Shown: piece after piece, positions 7,673 through 15,627 of the stretch | How the letters are laid out: each line of letters opens with the position of its first letter | Numbering within the stretch: the first letter of the stretch is position 1 | NCBI RefSeq assembly: GCF_001856665.1 | Contig: NZ_CP017781.1 | Location: forward strand, 806,001-870,000 | From: Rhodobacter xanthinilyticus | GTDB taxonomy: Bacteria; Pseudomonadota; Alphaproteobacteria; Rhodobacterales; Rhodobacteraceae | Direction of reading: 5' to 3' | DNA length: 64,000 nt | Translations under genes and position numbers: made by a program | Notes under the pieces: model-generated | What the model was told of the DNA's origin: nothing | Databases searched by the model: none | The model's input: only the letters and a program-made list of their open reading frames with translations

Positions 7673-7820
7673 CGGATTCGTCAAAACCGGAATATAAAAA
7701 TGGACTCCCGTAAAAACTGGTTCCCGTCAAAACAGTCGCGCGTCGAATCAAAAACGGTCGAGCGCCAAAACAAAAATGGCTGATCGTCAAAACAAAAAAT
7801 GGGCGATCACCAAAACGACT
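7673..7820. repeat. AT-rich imperfect direct repeat array (possible iterons)
   Basis: Seven copies of a core close to CGTCAAAAC start at 7679, 7709, 7725, about 7747, 7763, 7785 and 7808, spaced 16-30 bp (mostly 16 or 22). The copies are followed by short A-tracts and GG or GAC. The array is strikingly AT-rich for this element. Irregular spacing and non-unique spacers argue against CRISPR. Iterons or a DNA-unwinding element of a replication origin are the most natural readings. Confidence 0.6.
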
Positions 7821-7922
7821 GCGCGCCAGTTCGAGCGCGGGCTGCAGACAGTCGTGACCCGAGCACGAGCACGGCGACGGCGTGAGCCTCGATGCTGAGA
7901 GGCCATATGGGCAGATTGGCAA

Positions 7923-8470
7923 GGCCCGCTGACGCGGGCCACGACCACGCCACCAAGTCACCCAGCCACATTGCCAGCGTTGCCTCGGGCACAGGATTGG
8001 TCCCAGAGCATCGCACAGCGCGCCACAGACGCCCACTCAGGCCTGTGCCGCCATCCGTGACGACTGACCGCCACAGCGCCCCTGAGGGCCTTCCAGCACG
8101 TGCTCTGAGCGCGTCTGCGCGGCATGTCTGCGTGGTTTGAGCTGTGCGACTTGGATAGCAGCGGACTTGCTGCTGGCCCCGCGTCAGCGGGCATTGCGGG
8201 CTTGCCGGTGGCCCGCCGTTAGGCGGGTGTGGTGGCTGGAATGGTTGGCTGACGATCCGGGTAGGTAGGTGCTACGGGCAAGGCATGGCCCGCTGACGCG
8301 GGCAGACTGACCATGTCGCCAAGGCGGCTAGGCAGGCACGGACCAAGTCGGTGATCTGGTCAGGCGGGATGGCAGTAAGCCTGTGATTTGGGATGGGTAT
8401 GGATGGGCTGGGCCGGTGACGTGGGCGACTTCGGAAGGTGGGGTGATGGTGTTGGCCCGCGTCAGCGGGG
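7923..8470. repeat. Interspersed GC-rich hairpin repeat (four copies)
   Basis: The dyad GGCCCGC-TGAC-GCGGGC occurs at 7923-7940 and 8287-8303, and in inverted orientation (GCGTCAGCGGG core) at 8175-8192 and 8454-8470. A related arm pair GCCCGCC-GTTA-GGCGGG lies at 8211-8226. Each can fold as a 6-7-bp stem with a 4-nt loop. No coding sequence separates them. Confidence 0.6.
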
Positions 8471-8652
8471 CTTACCAGATTATGTGTATCTAGGCCTACC
8501 GACTACATGATAGTGTGTAGTGATCCCGTTGAATGCGGCGAATGTCTGATTCGGCACTAGGGATGGTGGCGATTCGGGGTGAATCTGGCTAGATGTGGGG
8601 GTGGCGGAAGGGGGCATTTTCTGGGGAATCGAGGGGGGCCTATCGGAATCCC

Positions 8653-8686
8653 CGAGGGTCCCGGCCTCTGCCGAAAGGGTCCCTCG
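8653..8686 (+). other. Stem-loop of unknown role
   Basis: CGAGGG pairs with CCCTCG, then a T-T mismatch, then CCC with GGG; the loop itself contains GGC-CTCT-GCC. The sequence GGGTCCC occurs repeatedly here and at about 8722 and 8957. The role is unknown. Confidence 0.35.
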
Positions 8687-8982
8687 ATTGGCTGGGAATG
8701 CCCTACCCCCTCCTGAATCTAGGGGGTCCCTCGGCCCCGGATGTGCCATTTCCCTGAATAGGTCACGTACAATGTGACGAAATGCAGCGGTCGGGCCAAT
8801 AGAATCAAGCGGTTGAATGCGATGCTGCGATGCAGCAAATTGGGTGCTGAAATCGGCACATCTCGCTCCGGCAAATCGTCACATCTGGTAGCGCGATGGG
8901 TCAGGAAGGGTGACCTATGTGTCTGGCGGAGGGTGGGGGCTGGTCCGAAACTGCAATGGGTCCCCGATGTGTGCGTCTCTGC

Positions 8983-9002
8983 GGAAATTTGATCAAATTT
9001 CC
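8983..9002. promoter_or_regulatory. 20-bp perfect palindrome
   Basis: A perfect inverted repeat with arms GGAAATTTGA / TCAAATTTCC, centred on TGATCA, lies between the non-coding region and the gene ending at 9096. It is AT-rich against its surroundings. It could be an operator or a recombination/partition site; no promoter clearly overlaps it. Confidence 0.45.
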
Positions 9003-9028
9003 AGAATTGGTGCAGCGGCGCACAGAGA

Positions 9029-9050
9029 AGCCGCCCCGAGGGAGGCGGCT
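9029..9050 (-). terminator. Probable terminator of the 9096-9479 gene
   Basis: AGCCGCC / GGCGGCT form a 7-bp stem with an 8-nt loop, followed on the complement by TTCTCT. Position just past the stop of the leftward gene supports the call. Confidence 0.5.
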
Positions 9051-9095
9051 GCCGGTAGCGTGAGGTTCGTGGAGGTCGGCTGAGGTTCTGGGAGG

Positions 9096-9479
9096 TCAGA
9101 TGAGGCCCGGCACCGGTTCGGTCACGAGGCAAACCTCCTGCCAATCCATGCTGCCATCCTCTTCATTGTGGTTCCATTCCACGATCAGCCTGAAGTCGAG
9201 CAGCGCGCCACGCGGGCAAACCTTTCGGACGGCTTGCATGAGGGCGTCGATGGCGCGGTCGACCTTGATCATGACCATGAAGCTGGGACCGTCGTCGAAT
9301 TGGTCCAGTGGGCGCTCGGCTCCAGTCGTCAGCTTGAAGCCATCTTGCTCCAGAATCTGGCACAGATCGTCACGGAAGCCTTCACTGACCAAAGGGCCGT
9401 AGACGCTGACTTCAAGCAGGACGGCGGTATCAGGACGGGACGGGTCTCCGAACGGGGTTGGCATTTCGTGGACGGGCAT
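9096..9479 (-). CDS. Hypothetical protein divergent from the methyltransferase
   Basis: 127 aa, no family recognised. It is acidic and looks globular, with alternating strand and helix segments (AVLLEVSVYGPLV; FMVMIKVDRAIDALMQAV; LLDFRLIVEWNHNEEDG). There is no recognisable helix-turn-helix, so it is not an evident controller protein of the restriction system. AAGGAG lies six bases before the ATG. It is transcribed away from the methyltransferase across a 136-bp divergent promoter region, which suggests it belongs to the same defence cargo, perhaps as an accessory factor. Confidence 0.65.
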   Translation of the reverse strand: MPVHEMPTPFGDPSRPDTAVLLEVSVYGPLVSEGFRDDLCQILEQDGFKLTTGAERPLDQFDDGPSFMVMIKVDRAIDALMQAVRKVCPRGALLDFRLIVEWNHNEEDGSMDWQEVCLVTEPVPGLI

Positions 9480-9502
9480 GTGGGTCTCCTTAGAATCGAA
9501 TC

Positions 9503-9529
9503 ATCGTGTCATTTTCAATTATCATGATA
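9503..9529. promoter_or_regulatory. Operator-like sites in the divergent methyltransferase promoter region
   Basis: The AT-rich interval contains the perfect palindrome TATCATGATA (9520-9529) and the sequence ATCGTGTCA (9503-9511) that also forms half of the dyad at 7479-7491. Either could bind a repressor common to the two leftward genes, or the methyltransferase itself. Confidence 0.4.
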
Positions 9530-9615
9530 GCCTTTCGACGCGTATGCAAGCCGCCGGATCGGGGAAATTGTTGCCACCTTCCCGCGATCCAGATACCAAC
9601 ACGAAAGGAGATCAA

Positions 9616-10803
9616 ATGACCAGTAGCACGCCTGTTTCGATGAATGTCGTCGACCTGTTCTCGGGAGCCGGGGGTATGTCCTATGGCTTCAAGGCGCATG
9701 GGGCGTTCAACATGATCGGGGCTGCCGACGCGGAGATCGGGAAGCCCACGGCTGGGGACGGGCGGCTGCAGTGCAACTCGACCTACCAGAACAACATCGG
9801 CATCGCGCCGACGCGGGTTAACCTCGCAGAGGTTGTGGCGGAAGACCTCCGCTCGGTTCTGGGTATTGGTGACAAGGCGGTCAATGTCCTGAGCGTCTGC
9901 CCGCCGTGCACTGGGTTCAGCCGTGCGAACCCGGACAACCATCTGCGCGACGACGCCCGCAACAGTCTGGTATCGCGGGCGGCGGATTTCGCTGTGGCAC
10001 TCGATGCTGACATCGTGGTCATGGAGAATGCCCGCGAGCTGATCCGGGGGAACTTCGTCCATCACTACCGGGCTTTCCGGCAGCGCTTGGAGGAAAGCGG
10101 CTACAACGTCTTCGGACGCAGCTACATGCTGAACCGGTTCGGACTGCCTCAGGTACGTGAACGGTCCATCGTGATCGCTGCAAAGGAACGCCTGCCGCTC
10201 TACACGCTGGAAAGCATGTGGGACGGCTGGACGGTGAAGGGCGAAGCCATGACCGTCCGTCGCGCGCTCGGGGTAGTGGCGAAAGCCCGCAAGGCCGACA
10301 AGCGGTTTCCGGGGTTCTCATCGGACGAGGTGCGCCGCAGGTTGGCCGCGATCCCCAAGGACGGCGGATCGTGGATGGACCTTCTCGAACACCCGGAGGC
10401 TGACGAGCTGATGACCGGTTCGATGAAGCGCATCGCTGCTGCCGGGAAGTTCGGATCGTACCCAGATGTCTACGGTCGCATGGCGTGGGATCGCCCGGCA
10501 CCGACCATCAAGCGGGAATGCGCGCACATCGGCAATGGTCGGTACGCCCACCCGGTCGAGGACAGGCTCTGCAGCATCGCAGAGATGGCGGTGTTGAACG
10601 GGTTCCCGTACGACTACAACTTCCGGGGGGTGGCCCTGTCAAACGTCTATCGCCACATCGGTGACGCCGTTCCTCCGATGATCTCTTACCAGTTGGCGCA
10701 CCTGTGCCGCTGGATGCTCACCAACGAGCAGCCCGGCATGCAGGAGCTTGTACTTCCCAGTACCAGCCTCAGGTCGACCGACCTTATCCGTGAGGCTGCC
10801 TGA
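9616..10803 (+). CDS. DNA (cytosine-5) methyltransferase
   Basis: 395 aa, complete. Ordered C5-methyltransferase motifs are visible: motif I DLFSGAGGMSYGF (about residues 13-25), motif IV VCPPCTGFSR with the catalytic Cys near 98, motif VI MENARE (ENV variant ENA), motif VIII RFGLPQVRERSIVIA (QxRxR), a variable target-recognition stretch, motif IX near RPAPTIKRE, and motif X IGDAVPP. It transfers a methyl group from S-adenosylmethionine to cytosine C5. AAAGGAG precedes the ATG at 9616. The probable endonuclease starts 3 bp after its stop, so the two form a type II restriction-modification unit. The recognition sequence is unknown. Confidence 0.9.
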   Translation: MTSSTPVSMNVVDLFSGAGGMSYGFKAHGAFNMIGAADAEIGKPTAGDGRLQCNSTYQNNIGIAPTRVNLAEVVAEDLRSVLGIGDKAVNVLSVCPPCTGFSRANPDNHLRDDARNSLVSRAADFAVALDADIVVMENARELIRGNFVHHYRAFRQRLEESGYNVFGRSYMLNRFGLPQVRERSIVIAAKERLPLYTLESMWDGWTVKGEAMTVRRALGVVAKARKADKRFPGFSSDEVRRRLAAIPKDGGSWMDLLEHPEADELMTGSMKRIAAAGKFGSYPDVYGRMAWDRPAPTIKRECAHIGNGRYAHPVEDRLCSIAEMAVLNGFPYDYNFRGVALSNVYRHIGDAVPPMISYQLAHLCRWMLTNEQPGMQELVLPSTSLRSTDLIREAA

Positions 10804-10805
10804 CG

Positions 10806-11540
10806 TTGTTACCACCGAATGCCACCGAACAGCGCTACGTCGACGAACTTCTGACAGCCATGCGGGGTCCATGTCAGGCCGCGTTTCCGCATGCTTCAGC
10901 GCTGATCTCGGATGTGTTCGCGAGAGAGTTTCAGGCGTCCCTGCTGATCAACCACTACTTCCTCGGCGCGCCGCTTTCGACGTCGTCCTTCGATGCTGCG
11001 TTCATCCGTGCCGCGAGAGCTGCGGGCCACGCGGTGTCTCCCGCCCCTGATGGGTATCGGTTCTGGGATGTCGAGATCGGCGGGCAGAAGATCAGCCTCA
11101 AGTCCACCGCTGCGGCCAACCTTCGGGTGGGCACGCTCCACATCTCGAAGCTGTGCGAAGCTGCATGGATTCAGGACATGCGTGGTGCGGCTCAGCGCGA
11201 GGACGCCACCAAGCGGCTGTTCTCGGATTACACGTCCGCCGTCGACAGCATCATCCAGCTCCGCCTCTTCAAGGACCGCGCCTTCTACGAACTGGTCGAA
11301 ATTCCATCAGCGCTCTTGGCGCAGGTGGCGGACGTTCCACGAGCTGAGTTCGCCCCGGATGGTCCATCCATCGGCATCCCGGTTGGAAAGAACCCGCCCG
11401 ACTTCACGCTGAAGCTCGACCGGTCTGACGCCAAGGTGACGCTGGCGAACATCAACAAGAGCGTCTGCCGGGTGCTTGCGACGTGGCAACTCGATCCGAC
11501 GTTTGGGAACGCCGCGACGGTGCCACCGTTGGCGACCTGA
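10806..11540 (+). CDS. Probable type II restriction endonuclease
   Basis: 244 aa. It starts with TTG two bases after the methyltransferase stop; no earlier ATG exists, and a later in-frame ATG at 10860 would remove conserved-looking sequence. The segment FWDVEIGGQKISLKST (about residues 86-101) resembles a PD-(D/E)xK nuclease core, with D88 and K99 as candidate catalytic residues, although the usual acidic residue two before the Lys appears to be Ser. Identification depends mainly on its coupling to the methyltransferase. It would cut DNA unmodified at the partner's site, guarding the host and satellite against phage. Confidence 0.7.
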   Translation: MLPPNATEQRYVDELLTAMRGPCQAAFPHASALISDVFAREFQASLLINHYFLGAPLSTSSFDAAFIRAARAAGHAVSPAPDGYRFWDVEIGGQKISLKSTAAANLRVGTLHISKLCEAAWIQDMRGAAQREDATKRLFSDYTSAVDSIIQLRLFKDRAFYELVEIPSALLAQVADVPRAEFAPDGPSIGIPVGKNPPDFTLKLDRSDAKVTLANINKSVCRVLATWQLDPTFGNAATVPPLAT

Positions 11541-11544
11541 CCGC

Positions 11545-11895
11545 GACCCAGCCGACCCAGCCGCGACCCAGCTTTGCGCGCGTGGTTGGGTCGCCCCGAA
11601 CCCCTTATTCCATTGGCAAAAACAGCCAGAGACCCAAGAGACCCAAGTTTTCTTCTTCTTATAGAAAAGAGAGAAGTAATATAGGGAAGAAGGGGGCGTA
11701 GGGGTCCTCCTCCCGCGCGGTCAGCGGGTAAAATCCGGCTGGGTGGGTCGGGTCTCTGGGTCTCACGCGCGCCAGCCCAAGGAATTTTCGGGTGGGTGGG
11801 TCGCGTGGGTTTGGCTGGGTTTCCGGCCTGAAAAATCAATAAAACCAATAAGATAGCAGCGACCCAGCCATCTGGGTCGCTGGGTCGCTAGCTGG
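11545..11895. repeat. GACCCAGC iteron-like repeat cluster (candidate origin)
   Basis: The 359-bp gap 11541-11899 between the endonuclease and the primase 3' end is filled with GACCC/GGGTC words. Exact GACCCAGC copies lie at 11545-11552, 11554-11561, 11565-11572 and 11861-11868, and the opposite orientation GCTGGGTC or close variants recur between 11739 and 11898. An AT-rich stretch with polypyrimidine (TTTTCTTCTTCTTATAG) lies between them, and another (AATCAATAAAACCAATAAG) at about 11835. Satellite P4 has its origin repeats near its own primase-helicase gene, which this layout resembles. Confidence 0.65.
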
Positions 11896-11899
11896 GTCT

Positions 11900-14800
11900 C
11901 TACCCCCGCCCGAACGCGGCGAGGGTCTCCTGTACATCCTTCAGGGCCGGAATCTTGACATACCGATCCTTCTTCTGCAGGGGCACGCGCAGGTCGATCA
12001 CGTCGAACTGGTCGTCGCGGCACAGAGCATCCGCGTCCTGACCGGCATCGCGCCGATACCCGCCGAAGTAGGTGATCAGCCGCTTGTTGTCGCCGCCGTT
12101 TGCCTCGGGGCCGAGCAGCTTCGCCATAGCCGTCTTGACCTCCGCGCTCAGGTTGCCCTTTTCCGTTTCCGGGTGGAGGATCGAGACAAGGTGGCTCCGG
12201 GCAACGTAGGTCGGTTCGTCCTCGTGGAACCGATAGTAGAATTCCGCTCCACCCGTCTCCCGACCTGCCAGTTCCCCGCTTTCCAGAATGGCGGCAAGGC
12301 GCGCCATCGGACCACGGAGACCCATCCCGACCTGCTGACGCAGGCCCTCAGTAACAATCGGACTGCGAAGGCTGTCCCACGTCAAATCCACCGCCTCAGG
12401 GTTCCAGTTCGTCAGCTCATGAACCATGGCTTCGAGACCGCCATTTTCCATCTGATCGTCGATGGCCCCGAAGAACGCGGCGTCCTGCTTGCGCGTCGGC
12501 AGACAAGTCAGCACGAGGAACCGGCGCGCATCCTCTGCGTCGGTCGGGATCATCCATTCATCGTTCGAGATGAACACGAGGTTCACGTAGTTGGGTCGTT
12601 CAACCACGTTGGCGAACTTGCCCTCGATCTGCAGCGTGTCCGAGCTGATCAGGTCCTTGATCACTCCAGCGTCACTCTTCGCGCCGCCCCAGAACGATTC
12701 CTCGCACACCATAAAAATCTTTCCATCCATGTGTGCGTTGAAGTTCCCGGTCAGGTGCCGCCCGTTGCTGATCTTGATCGCGGATGCACCGATGGCGCGG
12801 CGAACCCAGTCAAAGACCTTGCTCTTGCCAGTACCCTGTTCACCCTGCACCGCAATCGCGCTGGGAATCTTCACACCCGGACGAGCAAACAGGGACGCGA
12901 GCCACGTCATGACCCAGTTGAACAGGTTCTTGTCACCGCCACAGAGCTGATCGCGGATGTGATCGCGCAAGAGCGACCAGTCGCCCGGCTTGGGCAGCAC
13001 GGCGAAGCCAGTCCACAGGTTGTACGCGCCGCGAGCCTCTGCTGCCTTCGCCTTCACGGGATCAGGCTCAAAGCAGGTGTCGAAGTAGGTCGCACGCTGA
13101 CGCGTGTACACGAACACTTCCGCAGGCTTGATCGTCTTGGACTTTGCCTTTTCGCCTTCACCCTCCCAGTACGTGACGCCACGGTTGATGTAGAGCTTGC
13201 CCAGCGTTGCCTCCTTCCAGAGACGGACAGGCTCGCCGCGACCGGACCGGATCGCCCACTTGGCTTCCCCGTCGATCACGACATAGCTGGCGCGCCGGTT
13301 CAGGTTGGCGACGATCTGGTCGCGGATGGTCGTCCGCATAACCGCCTCGGCATTGTTCATCTTGGGGTCGATGCCGTAGTGCTTGTACAGCTTGGGGCTG
13401 TCAGCGGGTCGAACCATGAAGCCGTCAGCATCGACGAGGCGCTCATCGTAGAGCGGCGCAAGGATGCTCTCCTTGCTCTCTTCCTTCACAGGGTCGACCT
13501 GCCGATCCCGAACGCGCTCTTCGAGCTGACGAATGACGTCCTCGGCTGCCTCTGCAACGAAGGCCTCGGCATCTTCGGCGTCGATGCCATCGTCGACCAG
13601 CTTGGAAATTGCGACCTGGGCCGCGTCAGCGGCGATGGTCGTCTTCCCGTCGGCGGTCACCAGATGCTGTCGCAGAATAGCACGCGCGGCTTCGATAGCC
13701 GCTTCTTCTTCGCGCGCGGCTTCCTCTTCCGCCGCGCGCCGATCCTCGATGTACTCGCGCGCCCGCACCACGCGGTCGATCAGGTAGTCGTCGGTTGCAT
13801 ACCGCCGTTCCACGCGGTCGTCCTTGCAGGGAGCGGCAAGGATGACGTCGCGCAGGGTTTCGATCAGTTCGGTCTCGTCGCCATCGGGGTTCTCGCGCCA
13901 CCACGAGCAAGCCGCACGGTTGATCGTGTCGTCGAACCCGCGCTTGCCATCGCCGTCGCCGATCAACTCGCACCACGCTTCGAAGCCGAAACCGGTTGCC
14001 GTGCCGTTGCCGAGCGCGACACGTTCAGCCCGACGCTCCTTCTTCACGCGCGCCGTCGTCTCCTTCATTGCCGCGTAGGCGAGGTCTTCCAACCATTCCG
14101 GGGCATCCGCGATTTCGCATTCCCACGGAGCGCGGCCTGCCGCCCAACGATAGAAATTGCCGGTATGGTGGATCGAGGGCGCGGCGATGATCTGCCCGCC
14201 TTCACCGCGAATGTCGACGCCGGGTGCGATCTTGGACGCGGTGTTGCGGATCGTCCGGGAAGACCGGAAGATGTAATGCGCGCCGCCGGAGCCGCTGATG
14301 CTGTGCGGGGTCGGGGGCAGTTCGCCGTGGCGTGCAACCAGCTCAGCCAGAGCCGCCGCGCCGCTCTCGCCGTCGAGGTCGAGGACGAACAGGCCGCAGC
14401 CCTCGGGGAGCACGATGGACACGTTGCGCACAAAGTTGACGTGCTTGTAGAGCCGCCCCTTGTCGGCATTCTTGCTCGGGGGATAGCGGCCCTTACCAGT
14501 CCAGAACGCGACGATCTGGTCGGGGTCCGAGCTGGCACGCGACTGCCAACCAGCGCCAAGAGGGGACTTGGCATCGCCAGCGATGCTCATACCGCGACCC
14601 GTGACCGGGTGGATTGCATACGCATCCGCGACGTGCAGGTCGCACTCGGCATACCGAAGCGCATAGGCCAACGTCATGACATTGTGGTCGGCTGCGTCGG
14701 GAATATCCACATGCACACGCTTGAGACCGGCGCGGATCAGGGTCTCCCGAGCAAAGTCGAGCTGGTCCGACACTTCTACGGCAGCGCGCTGACGCGCGTT

Positions 14801-15010
14801 CTCGGCCCGTTCAGTGTGATACAGAGACGCCTTGGGGGGCAGCCCGAAAGCGCCAACACCGGGCGGCAAGGGAAGCCGGTCCTCAGGAATCTTCGGCTTC
14901 TGGACGACCTTCCTGCTGATCTCGCGCGAAGGCTCGACGCCGTCGTCGACGTCTTCGACCGCTTCCAGCGCGGCGAGGATTTCATCGGTGAAGTTGAAAG
15001 CGGTGGTCAC
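11900..15010 (-). CDS. Primase-polymerase / superfamily 3 helicase replication protein
   Basis: 1036 aa. The N-terminal half is a bifunctional primase-polymerase domain: PLGAGWQSRASSDP (150-163), FVLDLDGES (208-216, catalytic acids) and SGSGGAHYIFRS (239-250). A charged helical linker follows. The C-terminal half is a phage/plasmid SF3-type helicase with Walker A GEQGTGKS (near 727), Walker B in FMVCEESFWGG, and the sensor segment FISNDEWMIPTDAEDARRF. It should prime and unwind the island's own DNA. The start is GTG, overlapping the upstream stop (GTGA). It is the last gene of the leftward operon and ends beside the GACCCAGC repeats. Confidence 0.88.
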   Translation of the reverse strand: MTTAFNFTDEILAALEAVEDVDDGVEPSREISRKVVQKPKIPEDRLPLPPGVGAFGLPPKASLYHTERAENARQRAAVEVSDQLDFARETLIRAGLKRVHVDIPDAADHNVMTLAYALRYAECDLHVADAYAIHPVTGRGMSIAGDAKSPLGAGWQSRASSDPDQIVAFWTGKGRYPPSKNADKGRLYKHVNFVRNVSIVLPEGCGLFVLDLDGESGAAALAELVARHGELPPTPHSISGSGGAHYIFRSSRTIRNTASKIAPGVDIRGEGGQIIAAPSIHHTGNFYRWAAGRAPWECEIADAPEWLEDLAYAAMKETTARVKKERRAERVALGNGTATGFGFEAWCELIGDGDGKRGFDDTINRAACSWWRENPDGDETELIETLRDVILAAPCKDDRVERRYATDDYLIDRVVRAREYIEDRRAAEEEAAREEEAAIEAARAILRQHLVTADGKTTIAADAAQVAISKLVDDGIDAEDAEAFVAEAAEDVIRQLEERVRDRQVDPVKEESKESILAPLYDERLVDADGFMVRPADSPKLYKHYGIDPKMNNAEAVMRTTIRDQIVANLNRRASYVVIDGEAKWAIRSGRGEPVRLWKEATLGKLYINRGVTYWEGEGEKAKSKTIKPAEVFVYTRQRATYFDTCFEPDPVKAKAAEARGAYNLWTGFAVLPKPGDWSLLRDHIRDQLCGGDKNLFNWVMTWLASLFARPGVKIPSAIAVQGEQGTGKSKVFDWVRRAIGASAIKISNGRHLTGNFNAHMDGKIFMVCEESFWGGAKSDAGVIKDLISSDTLQIEGKFANVVERPNYVNLVFISNDEWMIPTDAEDARRFLVLTCLPTRKQDAAFFGAIDDQMENGGLEAMVHELTNWNPEAVDLTWDSLRSPIVTEGLRQQVGMGLRGPMARLAAILESGELAGRETGGAEFYYRFHEDEPTYVARSHLVSILHPETEKGNLSAEVKTAMAKLLGPEANGGDNKRLITYFGGYRRDAGQDADALCRDDQFDVIDLRVPLQKKDRYVKIPALKDVQETLAAFGRG

Positions 15011-15423
15011 TGCTTGACCTCCACGGCACGAATGTTCCGCCCGAGGATGCGACAGGCCATCTTGTCGATTTCCTCGGCCATGGAGATCATACCTACGAGA
15101 CGGGCGATCTCTTCATCGTGGTCTTCCACCGTCATCAACGCGCTGCGATGGAGTTCCGCCGTGAGGCGGATAAGTTCGCCTTCCTCGAAGTCGTTGAACG
15201 GCTCACCCAGACGTCCGCTATCGAAAAGGCTGGACTTCGGTTTTTCGCCACCGCGCGCCGTCACGTAGTCGCGAAACTTTTCATTCGCGACACAAATCGC
15301 GTCAATACCAGTGCGCCGATCAGCAGGATCGGGGGCGGCAACCGGCGCGCGCGGCCCACGGCGCTCACGGCGAGCGCGGTTGCCCTGATTGGTGGTGGTG
15401 GTGGTGTTGGTTTCCGGCATCAT
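15007..15423 (-). CDS. Small protein translationally coupled to the primase
   Basis: 138 aa, family unknown. A Thr- and Arg-rich disordered N-terminus (about 30 residues) precedes a helical, acidic C-terminal half containing EEIARLVGMISMAEEIDKMA. AAAGGAG stands before the first of two adjacent ATGs. The stop overlaps the primase GTG, so the product may help the primase, for example as a loader or accessory subunit; this is inference from the coupling only. Confidence 0.65.
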   Translation of the reverse strand: MMPETNTTTTTNQGNRARRERRGPRAPVAAPDPADRRTGIDAICVANEKFRDYVTARGGEKPKSSLFDSGRLGEPFNDFEEGELIRLTAELHRSALMTVEDHDEEIARLVGMISMAEEIDKMACRILGRNIRAVEVKQ

Positions 15424-15434
15424 TTGCTCCTTTA

Positions 15435-15552
15435 GGGTTGCGTCTTCGTGGTGGAATGTGTTACCTTATGCAAGCGTCAAGACCGCAAACGCGGTAGCTC
15501 CTTCTGCGTTGCACCCCCGGCCTGTCCATCAGCAGGTCGGGGTTTCTTTTTT
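15435..15552 (+). ncRNA. Candidate small RNA opposite the replication operon leader
   Basis: A strand-specific intrinsic terminator lies at 15515-15552: CCCCGGCCTG pairs with CAGGTCGGGG (one G-T pair) over an 8-nt loop, followed by TTTCTTTTTT. No protein gene on this strand ends here. Upstream are a weak promoter-like pair (TTGCGT about 15435, TACCTT about 15458, 18 bp apart) and a hairpin ACCGC-AAAC-GCGGT (15482-15495). This gives a transcript of roughly 80 nt antisense to the leader of the 138-aa/primase unit. Satellite P4 uses a small RNA (CI) to control its replication operon, so a similar role is possible. Confidence 0.45.
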
Positions 15553-15627
15553 CTACCCGATGTCAGGCGTTCTGTCCAGAAGCTATTGAAAAACAACAGT
15601 TTTTCGGCTTCAAGCCGACTTTAAGGC

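Larger units (their letters stand above)
7461..9095. other. 1.6-kb non-coding, repeat-rich region of the island
   Basis: No open frame here has convincing coding character, start signal or family resemblance. The longest, on the complement of 7485-8036, runs across short tandem repeats and reads as low-complexity sequence. What the region does hold: an AT-rich direct repeat array (7673-7820), a family of GC-rich hairpins (7923-8470), a mismatched stem-loop (8653-8686), the dyad GTCAC-N7-GTGAC at 8762-8778 and a 20-bp palindrome (8983-9002). Confidence 0.6.

Noticed and set aside
7673-7820. CRISPR-like array
   Set aside because: Repeats are short, imperfect and irregularly spaced, with no unique spacers of constant length and no cas genes.
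7485-8036. A 183-aa frame on the complement of the island gap
   Set aside because: It translates the AT-rich tandem repeats and GC-rich hairpins, has no ribosome site and no family resemblance.
8774-8992. A 72-codon plus-strand frame starting with GTG
   Set aside because: No ribosome site, its start lies within a dyad, and the product has no recognisable features.
12173-15268. A 1031-aa open frame on the plus strand opposite the primase gene
   Set aside because: It lies exactly antisense to the prim-pol/helicase, whose catalytic motifs are clear. The plus-strand translation has no domain, and long antisense frames are expected in GC-rich DNA.
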